NCBI RefSeq assembly: GCF_035222485.1
Contig: NC_085920.1
Coordinates: 4,030,001-4,094,000 of the forward strand
DNA from: Podospora pseudoanserina
Lineage: Eukaryota > Ascomycota > Sordariomycetes > Sordariales > Podosporaceae
Length of the DNA: 64,000 bases
Reading direction: 5' to 3'
The position numbers and the translations under genes are program-made. Under the pieces are notes generated by a model that worked only from the letters and a program-made list of their open reading frames with translations, was not told the origin of the DNA and made no database searches. The first letter of the stretch is position 1, and each line of letters starts with the position of its first letter. Below are positions 47,313 through 58,614 of the stretch, piece after piece.

Positions 47313-47384
47313 GCGAAGAAGACCGATGGTGATGAAACCAAACGTGGAGGCCATGGGGCCCGTGGCAAGAAGATCGTCTTCTGA

Positions 47385-48976
47385 ACAGAGGTTGGGGAGG
47401 GAATGTGAACATGCTGTCCTGGGAATGGGACACCAGAGGGTCGAGGTGGAAAGCGATGCGCCGCACACAAAGTGGGATCGGTTCGAGGGCTCTATCTAAG
47501 ACATACTCGAGGGCTTGTTGGTTGTCGGCTTTTGAGAACTTAAACTCCAATCCTTTGGAGTCGTGGGCTTGAGATTGCGACTGTACCTGAGGGCTTTGAT
47601 CGTTGAACACTGGCTGGTTTGCTCTTTGACAGCTTCTTGCATCGGCTGCCGCGATGCTAGCTGGTTCTGCCAGACCTTGGCAATCAGCTTGATCATAGAT
47701 GGGTTTCCCTGGCACTCTGTCGGCTCGTGGGTTTTTGTGGGCTCTGCTGGCTTCGGCCATTGCTTGCGCGCGCGGTTTCCTATGAGGGTTCTGGGGTTCA
47801 AGGGTTCATTCTGGGGGCATCACAAAAGTTTTGTTCGGTTATAATATCCACGGCGTTTTGCTTTTTTTCCTTTTATTTACTTGGTACGCCAGTAAGTATG
47901 CCAACCCTTATGGTTCCGACTTCCAGCGAAGTCATCTCGATACCCAGTCAGCAGGAGCATAATGAGTACATACGTAATCCATAGCGCGGGTGATGATTGT
48001 GTCTTGCGTGGTTTTCGGCGTTGTTTCGCACTGACCAGCAGTATTCAGCGACATGTTTCTACTAAAAGGTCAGTCTTTTCTCTTTTCTGCGTCTTCGCCC
48101 TCACATGATGATAAAAGGGATTCCTATGCCATTCGGCTGTGAGGTATTGATACAGCTACGGCTGTAACAATTGTTCCTTCTGACATTATTTCTTCGCCCT
48201 TCTTTTGAGCTGTTGCTACTTGGATTCAATGATGCTAACAGCTTGCAGTGTACAGGAATTAGCCGATCGTAAGAGATATCTTTTAGACCTAGCTCATAAT
48301 AGAAAAGAAACATTGTTTACTTCAGCATCTGTCCGTGTCAGTTTCTTTTCCAACCATGTGTTGCCCGTGTCAATGCTTCCGTGGCCGTTGCTAAAGAATC
48401 CATTTTTCCATTGGTCTATCCAATGAACAAGCACAGCTGCCAAGGCCGCTGTTGAGCGGCTTCCTGATGCAAAGTCCACCGCCGGTTCGCCATCAGCAAA
48501 GTTGAAACCACCAAATGATCAGGTTGATCCCGTGATCGGTTCATCTCAACCGTCGTCAAGCTCTCGGATGTTGTTGACTTCGGCTCCGATAAGCCACCAT
48601 CCGTCGCTATCAACGCCATGCAAAGCTTTCCATTGGCCAATCACCAGCCAGCTACCCCACCATGACGCCGGCAGTGGCAGATAGCTTGGGGTAAAGCCGA
48701 GACAAAGCGGTCCAACAGAATGGCGTCCCTATATTCGACCATGGAGCTTGTGGGCGAGACCGGGAGATGATGGAATGAGGGGAGAGCTTGTTACCGCAGT
48801 ATAATTTGGCGGATGGGAGCTGCAGGCAAACGTCAGGACTTTTGCTGTTGTGGCAGATTAAAAAGAGACGGTGTTTGTCTCCTGCGCCGATTCAAGCCGG
48901 TGGTTGACATCCTTTATTATTCATTTTTTTGATCGGAACCAACGAAGGAGAGCTAGTTTTGGATTGATAAAGGACA
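47385..48976. other. Intergenic, gar2 3' end to P5CDH promoter
   Basis: 1.6 kb without a supported gene. The first part is the gar2 3'UTR; the last 300 bases before 48977 should be the promoter. Short frames show no family motif. Confidence 0.5.
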
Positions 48977-50888
48977 ATGGCGTCACGGCAGTTGAGAAGG
49001 TTTTCGCTTTCTTCTTCTGGTATTACCACTCCGGCTGCTTTTTCTGGGGTGAAACCTAGGTTGTTGTTGTTGCTGTCAGCTACTGCACCGAGATTGTTAT
49101 CAACGAGTTCGACGAGGATGTCGACGATTGCGAGTTTCAAGATCCCCAAGGTGGCTAATGAGCCTAATGTATGTTTGTCACTGGTGGTCTGGAATGATGG
49201 GAGATAGCTAATAGGCATAGCACCACTACGCCAAAGGCTCAGCACAGAGAGATGGTCTCGCAGCAGCAGTGGAAGCCCTCCAGAAGAAGGGCCCGTTGCA
49301 GGTACCTCTTGTGATTGGAGGGAAAGAGGTATGTACTACCCCATCCTCCTTTTCCTCCACTTACCAATATCTAACACCCCCCTACCAGATCACCACCGAG
49401 TCCACCGCAACCCAATACTCCCCCTCCTCCCACACCACCCCAGTAGCGACCTACTCCCTCGCCTCCCCAACCAACATCCGCACCGCCATCTCCTCCGCCC
49501 TCGCCGCGCAAGAGTCATGGTCCTCCCTCCCTTTCGCCGACAGAGCAGCCATCTTCCTCAAGGCAGCAGATCTCATCTCGACTAAATACCGCTACCCCCT
49601 CATGGCAGCAACGATGCTAGGCCAAGGGAAAAACGCGTGGCAGGCCGAGATCGACGCCGCGGCGGAGCTGGTGGATTTCTTGAGGTTTAACGTCCAGTAT
49701 GCCGAGGAGCTGTACGCCCAGCAACCGGGACATAACAGTCCGGGGGTGTGGAATAGAGTGGAATACCGCCCGCTGGAGGGGTTCGTCTACGCGGTGAGCC
49801 CGTTTAATTTTACGGCCATCGCGGGGAATTTACCGGGTCTGCCGGCGCTGTTGGGGAATGTGGTTGTTTGGAAGCCGAGTGACTACGCAATTGCGAGTAA
49901 CTGGTTGCTTTATAATATTTTGGTGGAGGCTGGGTTGCCTAGGGAGGTGATTCAGCTTGTGCCTGGGGATCCGGAGGAGGTGACGAGAGAGGTGCTGGCG
50001 CATAGAAAGTTTGCGGCGTTGCATTACACGGGCAGCACGGCGGTGTTTAGGAAGCTGTATGGGGAGATTGGAAAGGGGGTTGCGGAGGGGAGATATCAGA
50101 GTTATCCCAGGATTGTGGGGGAGACGGGGGGGAAGAACTTTCACTTGGTGCACAGCTCGGCGGATTTAGAGAATGCGGTTGTGCAGACTGTTAGGGGGGC
50201 GTTTGAGTACCAGGGGCAGAAGTGTAGTGCTACCAGTCGGTTGTATGTGCCCAAGTCGAGGTGGGGGGAGTTTAGGGGGAGGTTGGTGGAGGAGACGGAG
50301 AGGTTGACGGTTGGGAACCCGTGGGAGCATGAGAGTTTTGTTGGGCCGGTTATTCATGAGGAGAGTTTTAAGAAGTTGGCGAGGACGATTGATGAGGCGA
50401 ATGGGGATGAGGAGTTGGAGTTGCTTACGGGGGGGACGTATGATGGGTCGAAGGGGTGGTTTGTTAAGCCTACTATTTACTTGGCCAAGACGCCGGATCA
50501 TAAGCTGTTTTCTACGGAGTTGTTTGGGCCCGTGTTGACGGTTTATGTCTATGATGACACGACTGATCCGGTTGGGGCGTTTGGGAAGGTGTGCGATGTT
50601 GTGGATGGGACGACGGATTATGGGTTGACGGGGTCGGTGTTTGCGGCTGACAGGGCGGCGGTGAGGTTTGCGGAGGAGAAGTTGAGGAATGCGGCGGGTA
50701 ACTTTTATATCAACTGCAAGAGCACGGGAGCAGTGGTGGGACAGCAGCCGTTTGGAGGGAGCAGGGCGAGCGGCACCAACGACAAGGCAGGGAGTATCGC
50801 CATTTTGGGGAGGTTTGTGAGCATGAGGAGTATCAAGGAGGAGTTTAACGCCACGACAAAGGTGGCATATCCGAGCAATGAGGTGTGA
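48977..50888 (+). CDS. put2: Delta-1-pyrroline-5-carboxylate dehydrogenase, mitochondrial
   Basis: Three exons (48977-49168, 49221-49328, 49389-50888) encode 599 residues; introns of 52 and 60 nt start GTATGT. The enzyme oxidises P5C/glutamate semialdehyde to glutamate with NAD+, the second step of proline use, in the mitochondrial matrix. The first 45 residues are an Arg/Ser/Leu-rich presequence; a second Met (MSTIASFKIPKV) could start a non-imported form. The aldehyde dehydrogenase core shows FNFTAIAGNLPGLPALLGNVVVWKPS, GETGGKNFHLVHSSADL (catalytic Glu), AFEYQGQKCSATSRLYVPKS (catalytic Cys in QGQKCS) and FYINCKSTGAVVGQQPFGGSRASGT. The known family also includes yeast Put2 and Aspergillus PrnC. 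The second half is unusually G-rich at third positions. Confidence 0.96.
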
Positions 50889-51934
50889 GCTGGAGGGGGA
50901 GCACGTGCGAGGGTTGACACGGCCATCTGATTGGAAGACTTGGTAGATGGTGACATTTACGACCGGAACGAACATTGACAAGCTTCTAGTTCTTCATTAG
51001 GGAGTTTGGGTAGGATGGCTCTGACATACAGATAATCAAAAACGGTTACACAGGTATATTGACGGTCCACGATGGTGGGTGGGTGGAGCATGCTGTGAAG
51101 GTTTGCCGGGCACATGTGTGAGGCATTGGATGGGCTGTTTCCCTTCCTCAGGGTATCACCGGGCAAAGGGTTACAGTTGCCCCGAGCCGTTGGGAGATAG
51201 ACGGGCATCATTACTACCGAATGGTAGCCTCTTTTTGATGGTCGTGCGAGTGAGATGCTCTGAACGCCCTCGTGTACCCTGATGGTTTCCAGGGGATGGA
51301 TGATCGACAGGCCCTGTACAGAAAATGGGAGCTATGATCTTGCCAAGTCCATGACACCCCATTTGGTTTCTTGTAGAAAATGCTTGGCTCTGGGGTGAAC
51401 TACACAGCCGACTTGACACGAGTGGTGGCCGGCCAATCAACTTGGCGGATTCCACCCCGTGCTGCCCAGAAAGGATCGGGACTCGTGAAGCTGAGCACGC
51501 GACTGTGCTGCTCTCTTTCCTCGCCAGCCAGCCAGCGATAGCAACCTTGCGGGTGTGGGCACGGTGTCGCAAATTCACAGTTGAGCTCCCTCCCGATATC
51601 TGCCTTGCCTGCTTCCCGCTGCTTGCTCACACTCAGGTTGGCGGTCTGGTTGGTTTTATACAGGGTCCTGTTCGATTGTTTATCCTCCCCCCGGATCTTC
51701 AATATAACAACCAACTTATTTTTCCCATTCTTGATCTTTCTTTCCATCATGGACGATTCCATATTGTAACCTTGTGATTGCCGTCAAGGCCTCGTTTTCC
51801 TTGCTTCTTTCATCACCAGTGCTGAGCACGTTTCGTCCCGGAGCATCGGTCCCCAACTTGCTACGCCTGTGCCTTACCTTTCATCTTGTTACGCATACAT
51901 TCATTCGGGTCGAAATCAAGATCAGGTCATTAAG
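50889..51934. other. Intergenic, P5CDH 3' end to bHLH promoter
   Basis: 1.05 kb. The last 250 bases are a pyrimidine-rich leader of the bHLH gene. No other gene is supported. Confidence 0.5.
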
Positions 51935-53267
51935 ATGCCTCGAACGACATTACCCCCGACTCCGGCTTCCTCAACCGACATCAAAGGGAAGGATGGATCA
52001 AAGATGGTGTCGCTTCAGATGTCGTTTGAGCTGCCTCCTCCAGCTATAGCTGCCAAACCGACAAACGCGGCAGCATCTTCATCCCAGACGGTATTTCCAA
52101 TGCAAGCCAGCGAGACGGTCAAGTCAAGAAGGCGGACGGCTGCTGCTGCTGCTGCTGCTATTCAGCCTGCCCCAGCGAAGGATGAGTTTGTCCTTCCGCC
52201 TCCCCCGACGAGGTCTCGCAAGATCATTCAGATGAAGCCCAAGGAGGAGACGGCAGTGTCGACAACATCGACGACAAGGACGGCTGCTGTTGCTGGCAGT
52301 TCCAAGTCCAACAACGCAGCCGGCAGTGCTACTACCACGACTACCACCACAACAACCACAGCCGGAACCAAGAGAAAACAACCCTCCGCCACGAGCGCCG
52401 CAGGGAGGAAAATCGCAAGAAAAACCGCCCATAGCCTCATCGAACGTAGAAGAAGATCCAAAATGAATGAGGAGTTTGCCGTTCTCAAAAGCTTGATCCC
52501 AGCTTGCACTGGGGAGATGCACAAGCTGGCTATTCTACAGGTAATATGTCCCCCTTTTTTCCCACCCCTTTCCTTCCTATCACTAATGACATACCTGTCC
52601 CCAGGCCTCAATCGAATACGTCCGCTACCTCGAAGACTGCGTCAGCCAGCTCAAAGCCCAACGCAGCAACACAACATCTGAATCAGAAGCAAACGCGCCC
52701 ACCCCGACCACTAACACCCTCCCCTCCCCGGTTTTCGCACCGTATATCCCGTCAAGTTCCTCCCCCGAAGACGTGGAAATGTCAGGGCAATCTCCCTCAT
52801 CATCTACCTCGGCGGCTCCATCACCGGCGTTTACGCCTACTGTGTCGCACCCTCACTCGAGGTTGCCGTCTATTTCTCCTGCTTTGCTGCCGCTGGATCA
52901 ATCCCGGAATCGGCACGGGTCTGTTTCTTCTGTTTCTACGGGCACGGATCATTATAGGTCTGGGTCTTTCTCGCTTGGGGGGGGAGGGGGTAGTAGTGTC
53001 TATGGGACTTCGTCGGCGATGACGAGTCCGGCTTTTGGGCCGCAGCAGGGGATTGGGTATGGGTATGGGGGTGGAGGGCTGGGTTCGCAGTTGACTAGTC
53101 CGGCGCTGGGGCCGAGGGATTTGGATCAGGAGGCTACGGCTGCGCTGTTGATGTTGAATCAGATGGGGGGGAGGGGTGGGGGTGGGGGGAGTGGGAATGG
53201 GAATGGGAATGGGAATGGGGAGCAGAGGGGGCGGGGGATGAGTGTGAGGGATTTGTTGAGTACGTAG
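51935..53267 (+). CDS. bHLH transcription factor
   Basis: Two exons (51935-52540, 52605-53267) give 422 residues; the 64-nt intron starts GTAATA, has a cactaatgac branch and lies inside the helix-loop-helix. The ATG at 51935 (MPRTTLPPTPAS) is preferred; the frame is open upstream but lacks an ATG. Residues about 170-230 form the bHLH: basic region RKTAHSLIERRRRSKMNEEF, whose His, Glu and Arg are spaced H-x3-E-x3-R as in factors reading CACGTG-type E-boxes; helix 1 FAVLKSLIPAC; loop TGEMHK; helix 2 LAILQASIEYVRYLEDCVSQL. The flanks are low-complexity: an Ala run from GCT repeats near 52138-52160, a 10-Thr run near 52330, and a Gly/Asn-rich tail. The target pathway is not evident. Confidence 0.92.
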
Positions 53268-55199
53268 ACTTGATGGGGGAGTGGTAAGGTGGGATTGATG
53301 GCGGTTGAGATGGGTTGGGATTGGTGACCCTTTGGGGAGTGATAACCCTGTGTGAGATTTGGGATGGATGACCCGCTGAGATGGACTGGGAATGGTGACC
53401 TTTCGGGGCTTGATGACCCAATGGAGATGACTGGATGAAAGGACGGTGTTGGCAACCAAAGTTGGACAGTCAAGATGTTTCATCAAGAGGAGAAACAAAA
53501 GTGAGCCCGGCGTGTGGCCTGATAATGATGTACTCTCCCTATCTCTGGGACGAAAAAAAACAGGGGCTGGCTGGGATCAGGAAGGCGTTTACTGTTTTGT
53601 GTAATCGGCTGGGTGGCTAACTATTTGTGATGTTTTGCCAGTAGATTTATCTTTTGTTGTTGGTCGTCTGAAGTCGGTATTTGTTAGGTAGATGCATGGT
53701 CTTTTCTGGCGCGCGAACTCGGTATCTGACTCGCAACTCAATCCAAGCTGCTCGCTCTTTCGGTTACAATCGCACCGAGATATTGTGTACATTGAGGATA
53801 CGCTATGATGACCCGAGGATAAGATAAATGTCAACGATATACAGTTCGCCGCCTAGAGAAAATCGTTCGAGTTGATGTTTTGGCTGTTTATCATGTTGCG
53901 AAAAAAGGGGGATCTTCACAATGGAGGAAACCGTTGCATCAACATAACTCAGGATGGATGGTTGCAGGTTGGAGGTGTTGGGGGGACTTGAGGGTCAAAG
54001 AGGCAGGATGACTGACGATTCCGATGGGAAATCGTCCCACGCGTCTGAGTTCTAACGTCTGTGGCGATTGGTGAAAGTCTGGGGTTTCATCCGAGATCGT
54101 ACGAGTGCTTGTTTTGGGAGTGCCGTGCCCAAGCTTACACAAGCAAGACAAGCATTGTCGCTTGCGGGTAGCCCCTTGTTGGTGGCACGTGACACCCCTG
54201 ACTCCAAACAAACATCGACAGAGGAGGAAGACGACCACGAACGTTGACGTAGGAGTTGAAGCAAGGCTGGGGTTTTGTTCAGGTTGCGAGTGAGGCGATT
54301 GGGGGATGTGGAACTGGCGGATATGGGGGGGGAGGAAGGCAAAGGTCGTCTTGGCAGGGGTCTAGGTCGAGGTACTCTGTCCAGTGGAAGATGTGACTGA
54401 CTCTCCTTTGGGAGTGATGGCATGGAGATGAGCAGTTTGGAGGTTGCAGGAAGAGGTTGATGGATCTGGTATATAGCCGTGGATCTCCCTCGTTGTTTTG
54501 TGTTCATCTCTCCTCTCAGCATCAGCAAGCACCAGCTTCTATCAACAACAACTTTCACTTCATTTTTGTTCTTCGTCGGCTCTGGAAGTCCGACCAACCC
54601 ATTTACTACAGGAGCCGCACGGCGTGGATCAACCCCAGCAGCGGTACTCTCACCTTTGTACATTCCCTCGCTTTCCCGTTCACCGGCCAGGGGAAAGCGT
54701 TCAAGCTTCTCTCCAGCATCATCAACAATATCATCGTTGTCGTCAAGACTCCCTCTCTTCGCCCGCAAGGTACTCACTCACCCCGCGCACCCTCCCGCCG
54801 CTTCCCGGCTCCAACGATTATCTTCATTATCGACTCGGTCCTAAGAAGCCGGCATTCCCTTCTAGACCGTTACCTGCGCGAGCCGCCCATCACCACCATC
54901 ACCATCGGTTAGACAACTTTGAAGAAGAAGACGGCAGATCACCCACCGACACATCCTTTCGTCGGCAGCAGTCAGTCTCACCACCCCTTGTTCAACCATC
55001 ATCATCAGCAAAGCCTTCTCGCACCGTCTTCACCTCGTCGGGAAAAGCCCGTCCTCTCCGCCTCGTTCAGCAATCCCGCAAACGCAGGCCGACAGTCTTT
55101 TACGCCCAGCACTCGCACAGTTTCTTGCAGTCGCTGACTTGTATCACGATCAACCAAGACACATCCTTTTTGAGTAGTAGCTCTTCTTCAAACGACAAA
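53268..55199. other. Intergenic and long leader upstream of the 55200 gene
   Basis: The left part (53268-54300) holds the bHLH 3'UTR, with short repeated gggatggatgaccc/ggttgggattggtgaccc-like blocks at 53290-53420. From about 54500 to 55199 the plus strand is pyrimidine- and CA-rich and stays open in the frame of the ATG at 55200 without an ATG. No independent gene is supported. Confidence 0.5.
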
Positions 55200-55736
55200 A
55201 TGGCTTCCAACCCCGTCATGCCCAAGGTTGCTCCTCCCTTTCCTTCTTCCTCTGCTGCCCCTTCCCCATTCCCCAATCCAACCAACCTCCCCCCTCTGCC
55301 CCCCTCTCGTCCCACGTATGATAGGGGTATGGGAGCTGGGGAGAGATTTGGTGCTGGTGGACAACAACAACAACAGCCATTATCATCATCAAACAATAAC
55401 ACACAAGAGAAGCTACTTGCTGACTTACGCCGCCAGGTAAATCTTTTTGTTCTCTCTCTCTTGCTTTTGTTCGACGCCCGACGCGAACGATGTGTTGACG
55501 TGAGAAATCATTAGCTCGACGACTCCGCCTCGGACGCCTCGTCGGTCGACTCGCGCGGCCGTCGCCGCCGCAGAAACAACAAGCAGCTCGCCCAGGCTGG
55601 CGGCTTGTCCAACCCTGCTGTGTTGCCCCGTCTGGCTGACACCAAGCCCGTGAGGCTTCAGCTTGGGCTTAACCTTGACGTGGAGGTTGAGCTGAAGGCT
55701 AGGCTGCAGGGTGATGTCTCGTTGACACTGCTGTAA
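55200..55736 (+). CDS. Small fungal protein, disordered N-terminus and VRLQLGLNLDVEVELKARL core
   Basis: Two exons (55200-55436, 55515-55736) encode 152 residues; the 78-nt intron starts GTAAAT and ends ATTAG. Residues 1-75 are Pro/Ser/Gln-rich and disordered. A basic cluster (SRGRRRRRNNKQ) precedes a short conserved block, RLADTKPVRLQLGLNLDVEV then ELKARLQGDVSLTLL, that I recall from uncharacterised Pezizomycotina proteins. Function unknown. The stop TAA overlaps a donor-like GTAAGC (55733). Splicing to CACCAAG at 55830 would instead keep the frame open for about 157 more codons, including a hydrophobic segment (LTLTVCLLILALGILIGFVV). Which form is made cannot be decided from sequence. Confidence 0.7.
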
Positions 55737-56622
55737 GCTCTCCTTGACTTTTCATTTCTTATTGTTGCTGACGATGTTGTGATGGAAAAAGTCAATAAAT
55801 GACCCTGACCTGACAATTTTTCTCACCAAGGGTTGAGGAGAAACCCACGGCACGGCCGAAGGAGAGTGTGGAGTTGGTGCCGGATTTGTTTGGGGTTGTT
55901 TATGGGTATAGTAGTAGTCATGAAGGGAAGGTGAAGGAGGAGAGGAAGGAGATGTTTTACATGCGGATTGGGCAGATGAGCTTCAGGCAGAACTGGGTTG
56001 AACGAGAGGTTAGCAGCTCGCTTACGCTCACGGTTTGCCTGTTGATTCTGGCTTTGGGGATATTGATAGGGTTTGTGGTTGGGAAGTGGGTTGATTTGGT
56101 GCTTTTTGGAGTTGGGGTTTCGTCAGGGGGTTGTGCAGTGGGCTCTGTTGGGATGGATCCTGTTGGTTCATCAGAAACAGGCTCGACTGGTGTTATTGTT
56201 GGGTCAGCGGCTGGAGAGGGGGTTCCTGTTGTGGCGGGATGGGAGTATCACCATGGTAGGAACAGCGGTACTGAGTATCGCGGCTCTTGGTTGTTGGCTT
56301 GACTGCGATCGCCTCCTGCTGAGGATGGATGCCTATGTATAATATACGATGGGCTTGGGTTTGTGTTTGGGATAGATGTGATGATCAGAGAAAATGGACA
56401 TTGTGTGTTGTTTTCTGGCTTACATTTCTGTCCCCAGGTTTTCCGTGTAAGTGCGAAGTGAGGCTATCCCTGACCTTGATGCCAGTACGTAACAACTGAC
56501 AGCCGTCCCCCACCAAGACGGAAAAAACTTGTTTCCGCCCACAACTTGGGCCGGGACAAGCCTTCCATCATAATGCCACAACCCACTCCTGCTTTCATCA
56601 ATTCAATTGGAACCATCCTCCA
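55737..56622. other. Downstream of the 55200 gene, up to the tRNA
   Basis: Includes the optional downstream exon region 55831-56302 discussed with the 55200 gene, then about 300 bases without recognisable features. Confidence 0.45.
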
Positions 56623-56716
56623 TCGGGTATGGTGTAGCGGTAACATCGTTGACTCTCACTTCTCAGGAGTGATTGCCTCTCTCTCAACAGCCCCGGGTTC
56701 GACTCCCGGTATCCGA
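56623..56716 (+). tRNA. tRNA-Glu (CTC) with a 24-nt intron
   Basis: The acceptor arms TCGGGTA (56623-56629) and TATCCGA (56710-56716) pair over seven positions with one G-T. The D arm GTGTAGCGGTAACATC and the T arm CCGGGTTCGACTCCCGG match fungal tRNA-Glu; GGTTCGACTCC is the B box. The anticodon stem is GTTGA (56648-56652) with TCAAC (56684-56688). The loop CTCTCA-C carries anticodon CTC at 56655-56657. A 24-nt intron at 56659-56682 sits in the canonical place one base after the anticodon. Confidence 0.93.
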
Positions 56717-57037
56717 GTCACAACATTCTTTTTGCATTTTTGCATCAGATTTCAGTTTTGTTCTTTTCTCCTGCCATACATAAATAACATTGTGAGTGTG
56801 TGTGTCTTTGGTGCAGTGAGAAATGCTCCCGGACTTTGAGACGGTTGATGTGCCTTTCAAACTTGTACCTCTACAAACCACACACAGTCTTCCTGCTCTG
56901 ATTGTCTATCGATTACTGACACACCCAAAGCTGTATCGCTGGTATGTTTTGAAGTTGGCGCTTTCTCAAACCACCGGAGCATGCCCAGTGCTGGTCTGAT
57001 CGTCCAAACATAATCCCATCTTCAGACCTCAACAAGC
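56717..57037. other. Spacer between tRNA and 5S rRNA genes
   Basis: 321 bases with no gene. A pyrimidine-rich stretch with a T-run follows the tRNA by about 10 bases (cattctttttgcattttt near 56725) and should end Pol III transcription. Confidence 0.55.
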
Positions 57038-57156
57038 ACATACGACCACACCCAGCTGAAAATACGGCATCCCGTCCGCTCTGCCCGAGTCAAACAGCTG
57101 AGGGCCGAATCAGTACTCAGGTGGGTGACCACTGGGGAATCCTCGGTGTTGTATGT
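57038..57156 (+). rRNA. 5S ribosomal RNA (dispersed copy)
   Basis: 119 nt. The ends ACATACGACCACACCC and GTGTTGTATGT pair as helix I; the interior has the conserved CATCCCGTCCGCTCTGCCC and the internal control region GGTGGGTGACCACTGGGGAATCC. A T-run (57156-57162) follows at once, as a Pol III terminator. Single dispersed 5S copies outside the rDNA, with differing sequence types, are known in Neurospora and relatives. Confidence 0.93.
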
Positions 57157-57605
57157 TTTTTTCCTGGTTTTTTTTTCCCTCTTGAAAAGCTCCACTGACT
57201 CCGTACCCAGTCTTGACAGCTATTAGACCACGGGTAAGGGGGGCCCCTTTTTAGTACATACCCTTACAGACGACTGTACTCAGCTCAAGATACAACATTG
57301 GGGACTGGTGTTGATGTTATCTGGCAAATATTATGTTGATTCCTTGACAGGTAAAGAATGCGGAAAGGGAGACTAAAGATCAGATATGAGGTCTTGTACA
57401 GAGAGCACGGCAACAGTAAATGAAGAAGTAGATCATATTCATCTGTGTCTCAGATGAAAGTCAACCTGTGAGCTAGATACACAAGACCGAGCTGCTGCTC
57501 ACGTCAAGACTTGCGAACAGTCAAAACTAGGTGCCCTGCCCTGCCCTGCCTACAGGTACGCACAAACAAACTATCACCCGCAGGTCAGAGTGAGTGACCT
57601 TCTCA
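57157..57605. other. Intergenic after the 5S gene
   Basis: About 450 bases; contains the T-run terminator at the start and otherwise nothing recognised. Confidence 0.5.
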
Positions 57606-57968
57606 TCAACTCGATGTTTGGCGCGGGTAACTCGAAGAAGACGAGGAGGAGTAGGTCGTGGTAGAGGAGGTGGTTGTGACGGCGGCATTTCTGGGCGGCT
57701 GAAATAGCGACCGCGGAGGGGGCACACCCTGGACGTTACAGTATGAATTGCGTGGGGCGTTGCAGTTGGCGCAGTATATGTCGAGGACGGTATTATAGGG
57801 GCCGTCGAGGCAATTTTCCTGTGTATAGTAGGTAGGTGGTTAGTTGGGGGTGAAGCTCAACTTTAATCCATGGATGGGAAGATAAGTTGGGGAGACTGGT
57901 GGCAGGTTAGGACTAGATGGAATGTCCTCGGGGGTTTTACTCACGTAGTACCAAACACTTATCGTCAT
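57606..57968 (-). CDS. Small cysteine-bearing protein (zinc-ribbon-like), 78 residues
   Basis: Two minus-strand exons (57968-57945, 57818-57606) give 78 residues; the 126-nt intron starts GTGAGT and ends ACACAG and joins in phase 0. Exon 1 is only eight codons (MTISVWYY). Exon 2 begins ENCLDGPYNTVLDIYCANCN and continues APRNSYC, so four cysteines lie in a C-x13-C-x2-C-x7-C spacing, reminiscent of the short zinc-ribbon proteins common in ascomycetes (W-x-C-x-DGP...C-x2-C...C). The C-terminus is a Ser/Thr/Pro-rich tail with TTTSSTTTYSSSSSSS. Binding partners and role are unknown. It lies next to the polyketide synthase on the same strand, but no functional link can be shown. Confidence 0.6.
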
Positions 57969-58614
57969 GATGATGAGCGGGTGTTTGTCTCTGGCTCTGT
58001 GCGAAGAGACTTGAAATGGGCTGGAATGTTTTAAGAGTTACTAGCACCAAAGTAAACAGATGGATGGATGGACGACGTTACGAAAAAAGAGGGGAAAAGA
58101 TAAACCTGACTTTCCATAGAAATAAAGTCCCATTTATGTTGCAAGCAGAGGAAGCCATGGGATGAATGACTGCCTCCTTCAGGTGTGATCGTCGCCAGCA
58201 GCATCGCGAGGCAAGGCGAGGCTGCCCGGTCGTACAACTTCGTCACTTGCCTACCATCCAAGATTATTACTACCGGTCAAGATTCCCGCGTCTAATGAGA
58301 AAGCAGCTAGACAAATGGAGAATGAGGAAGAAGTTAGGAGGTAGTGACACCACCCAAAGAGGTAGGTAGATGACGTGAGCCGAACTTTGATAGAGGATGG
58401 AAATACACTTCACTACTTGTCTCGTTGGGTAACACAAGTAAGTTGGGAGGCTACAATATCATGATAAGAAACAAACAGAGTTTATGGTTGTCACTGGGAG
58501 TCATGGTGTGGTTTTGAGCTGACATACACCATGTCTGTTTCTATGATGAAAAACCCGTATCCCTCACGGCAACACTCGCCCCTGACTTCCTACTCACCTC
58601 CCAAAAGACCCCCC
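57969..58614. other. Intergenic, PKS 3' end
   Basis: 646 bases between the small cysteine protein start and the PKS end. No gene is supported; it should contain the small gene's promoter. Confidence 0.5.

Noticed and set aside
50166-50981. 271-codon antisense frame over the P5CDH gene
   Set aside because: Shadow of the G-ending codons of the real gene; Arg/Pro-rich translation with no domain.
54052-54777. 241-codon minus-strand frame starting with GTG
   Set aside because: No ATG start, overlaps the leader of the 55200 gene, and shows low-complexity Ser/Pro/Leu translation.
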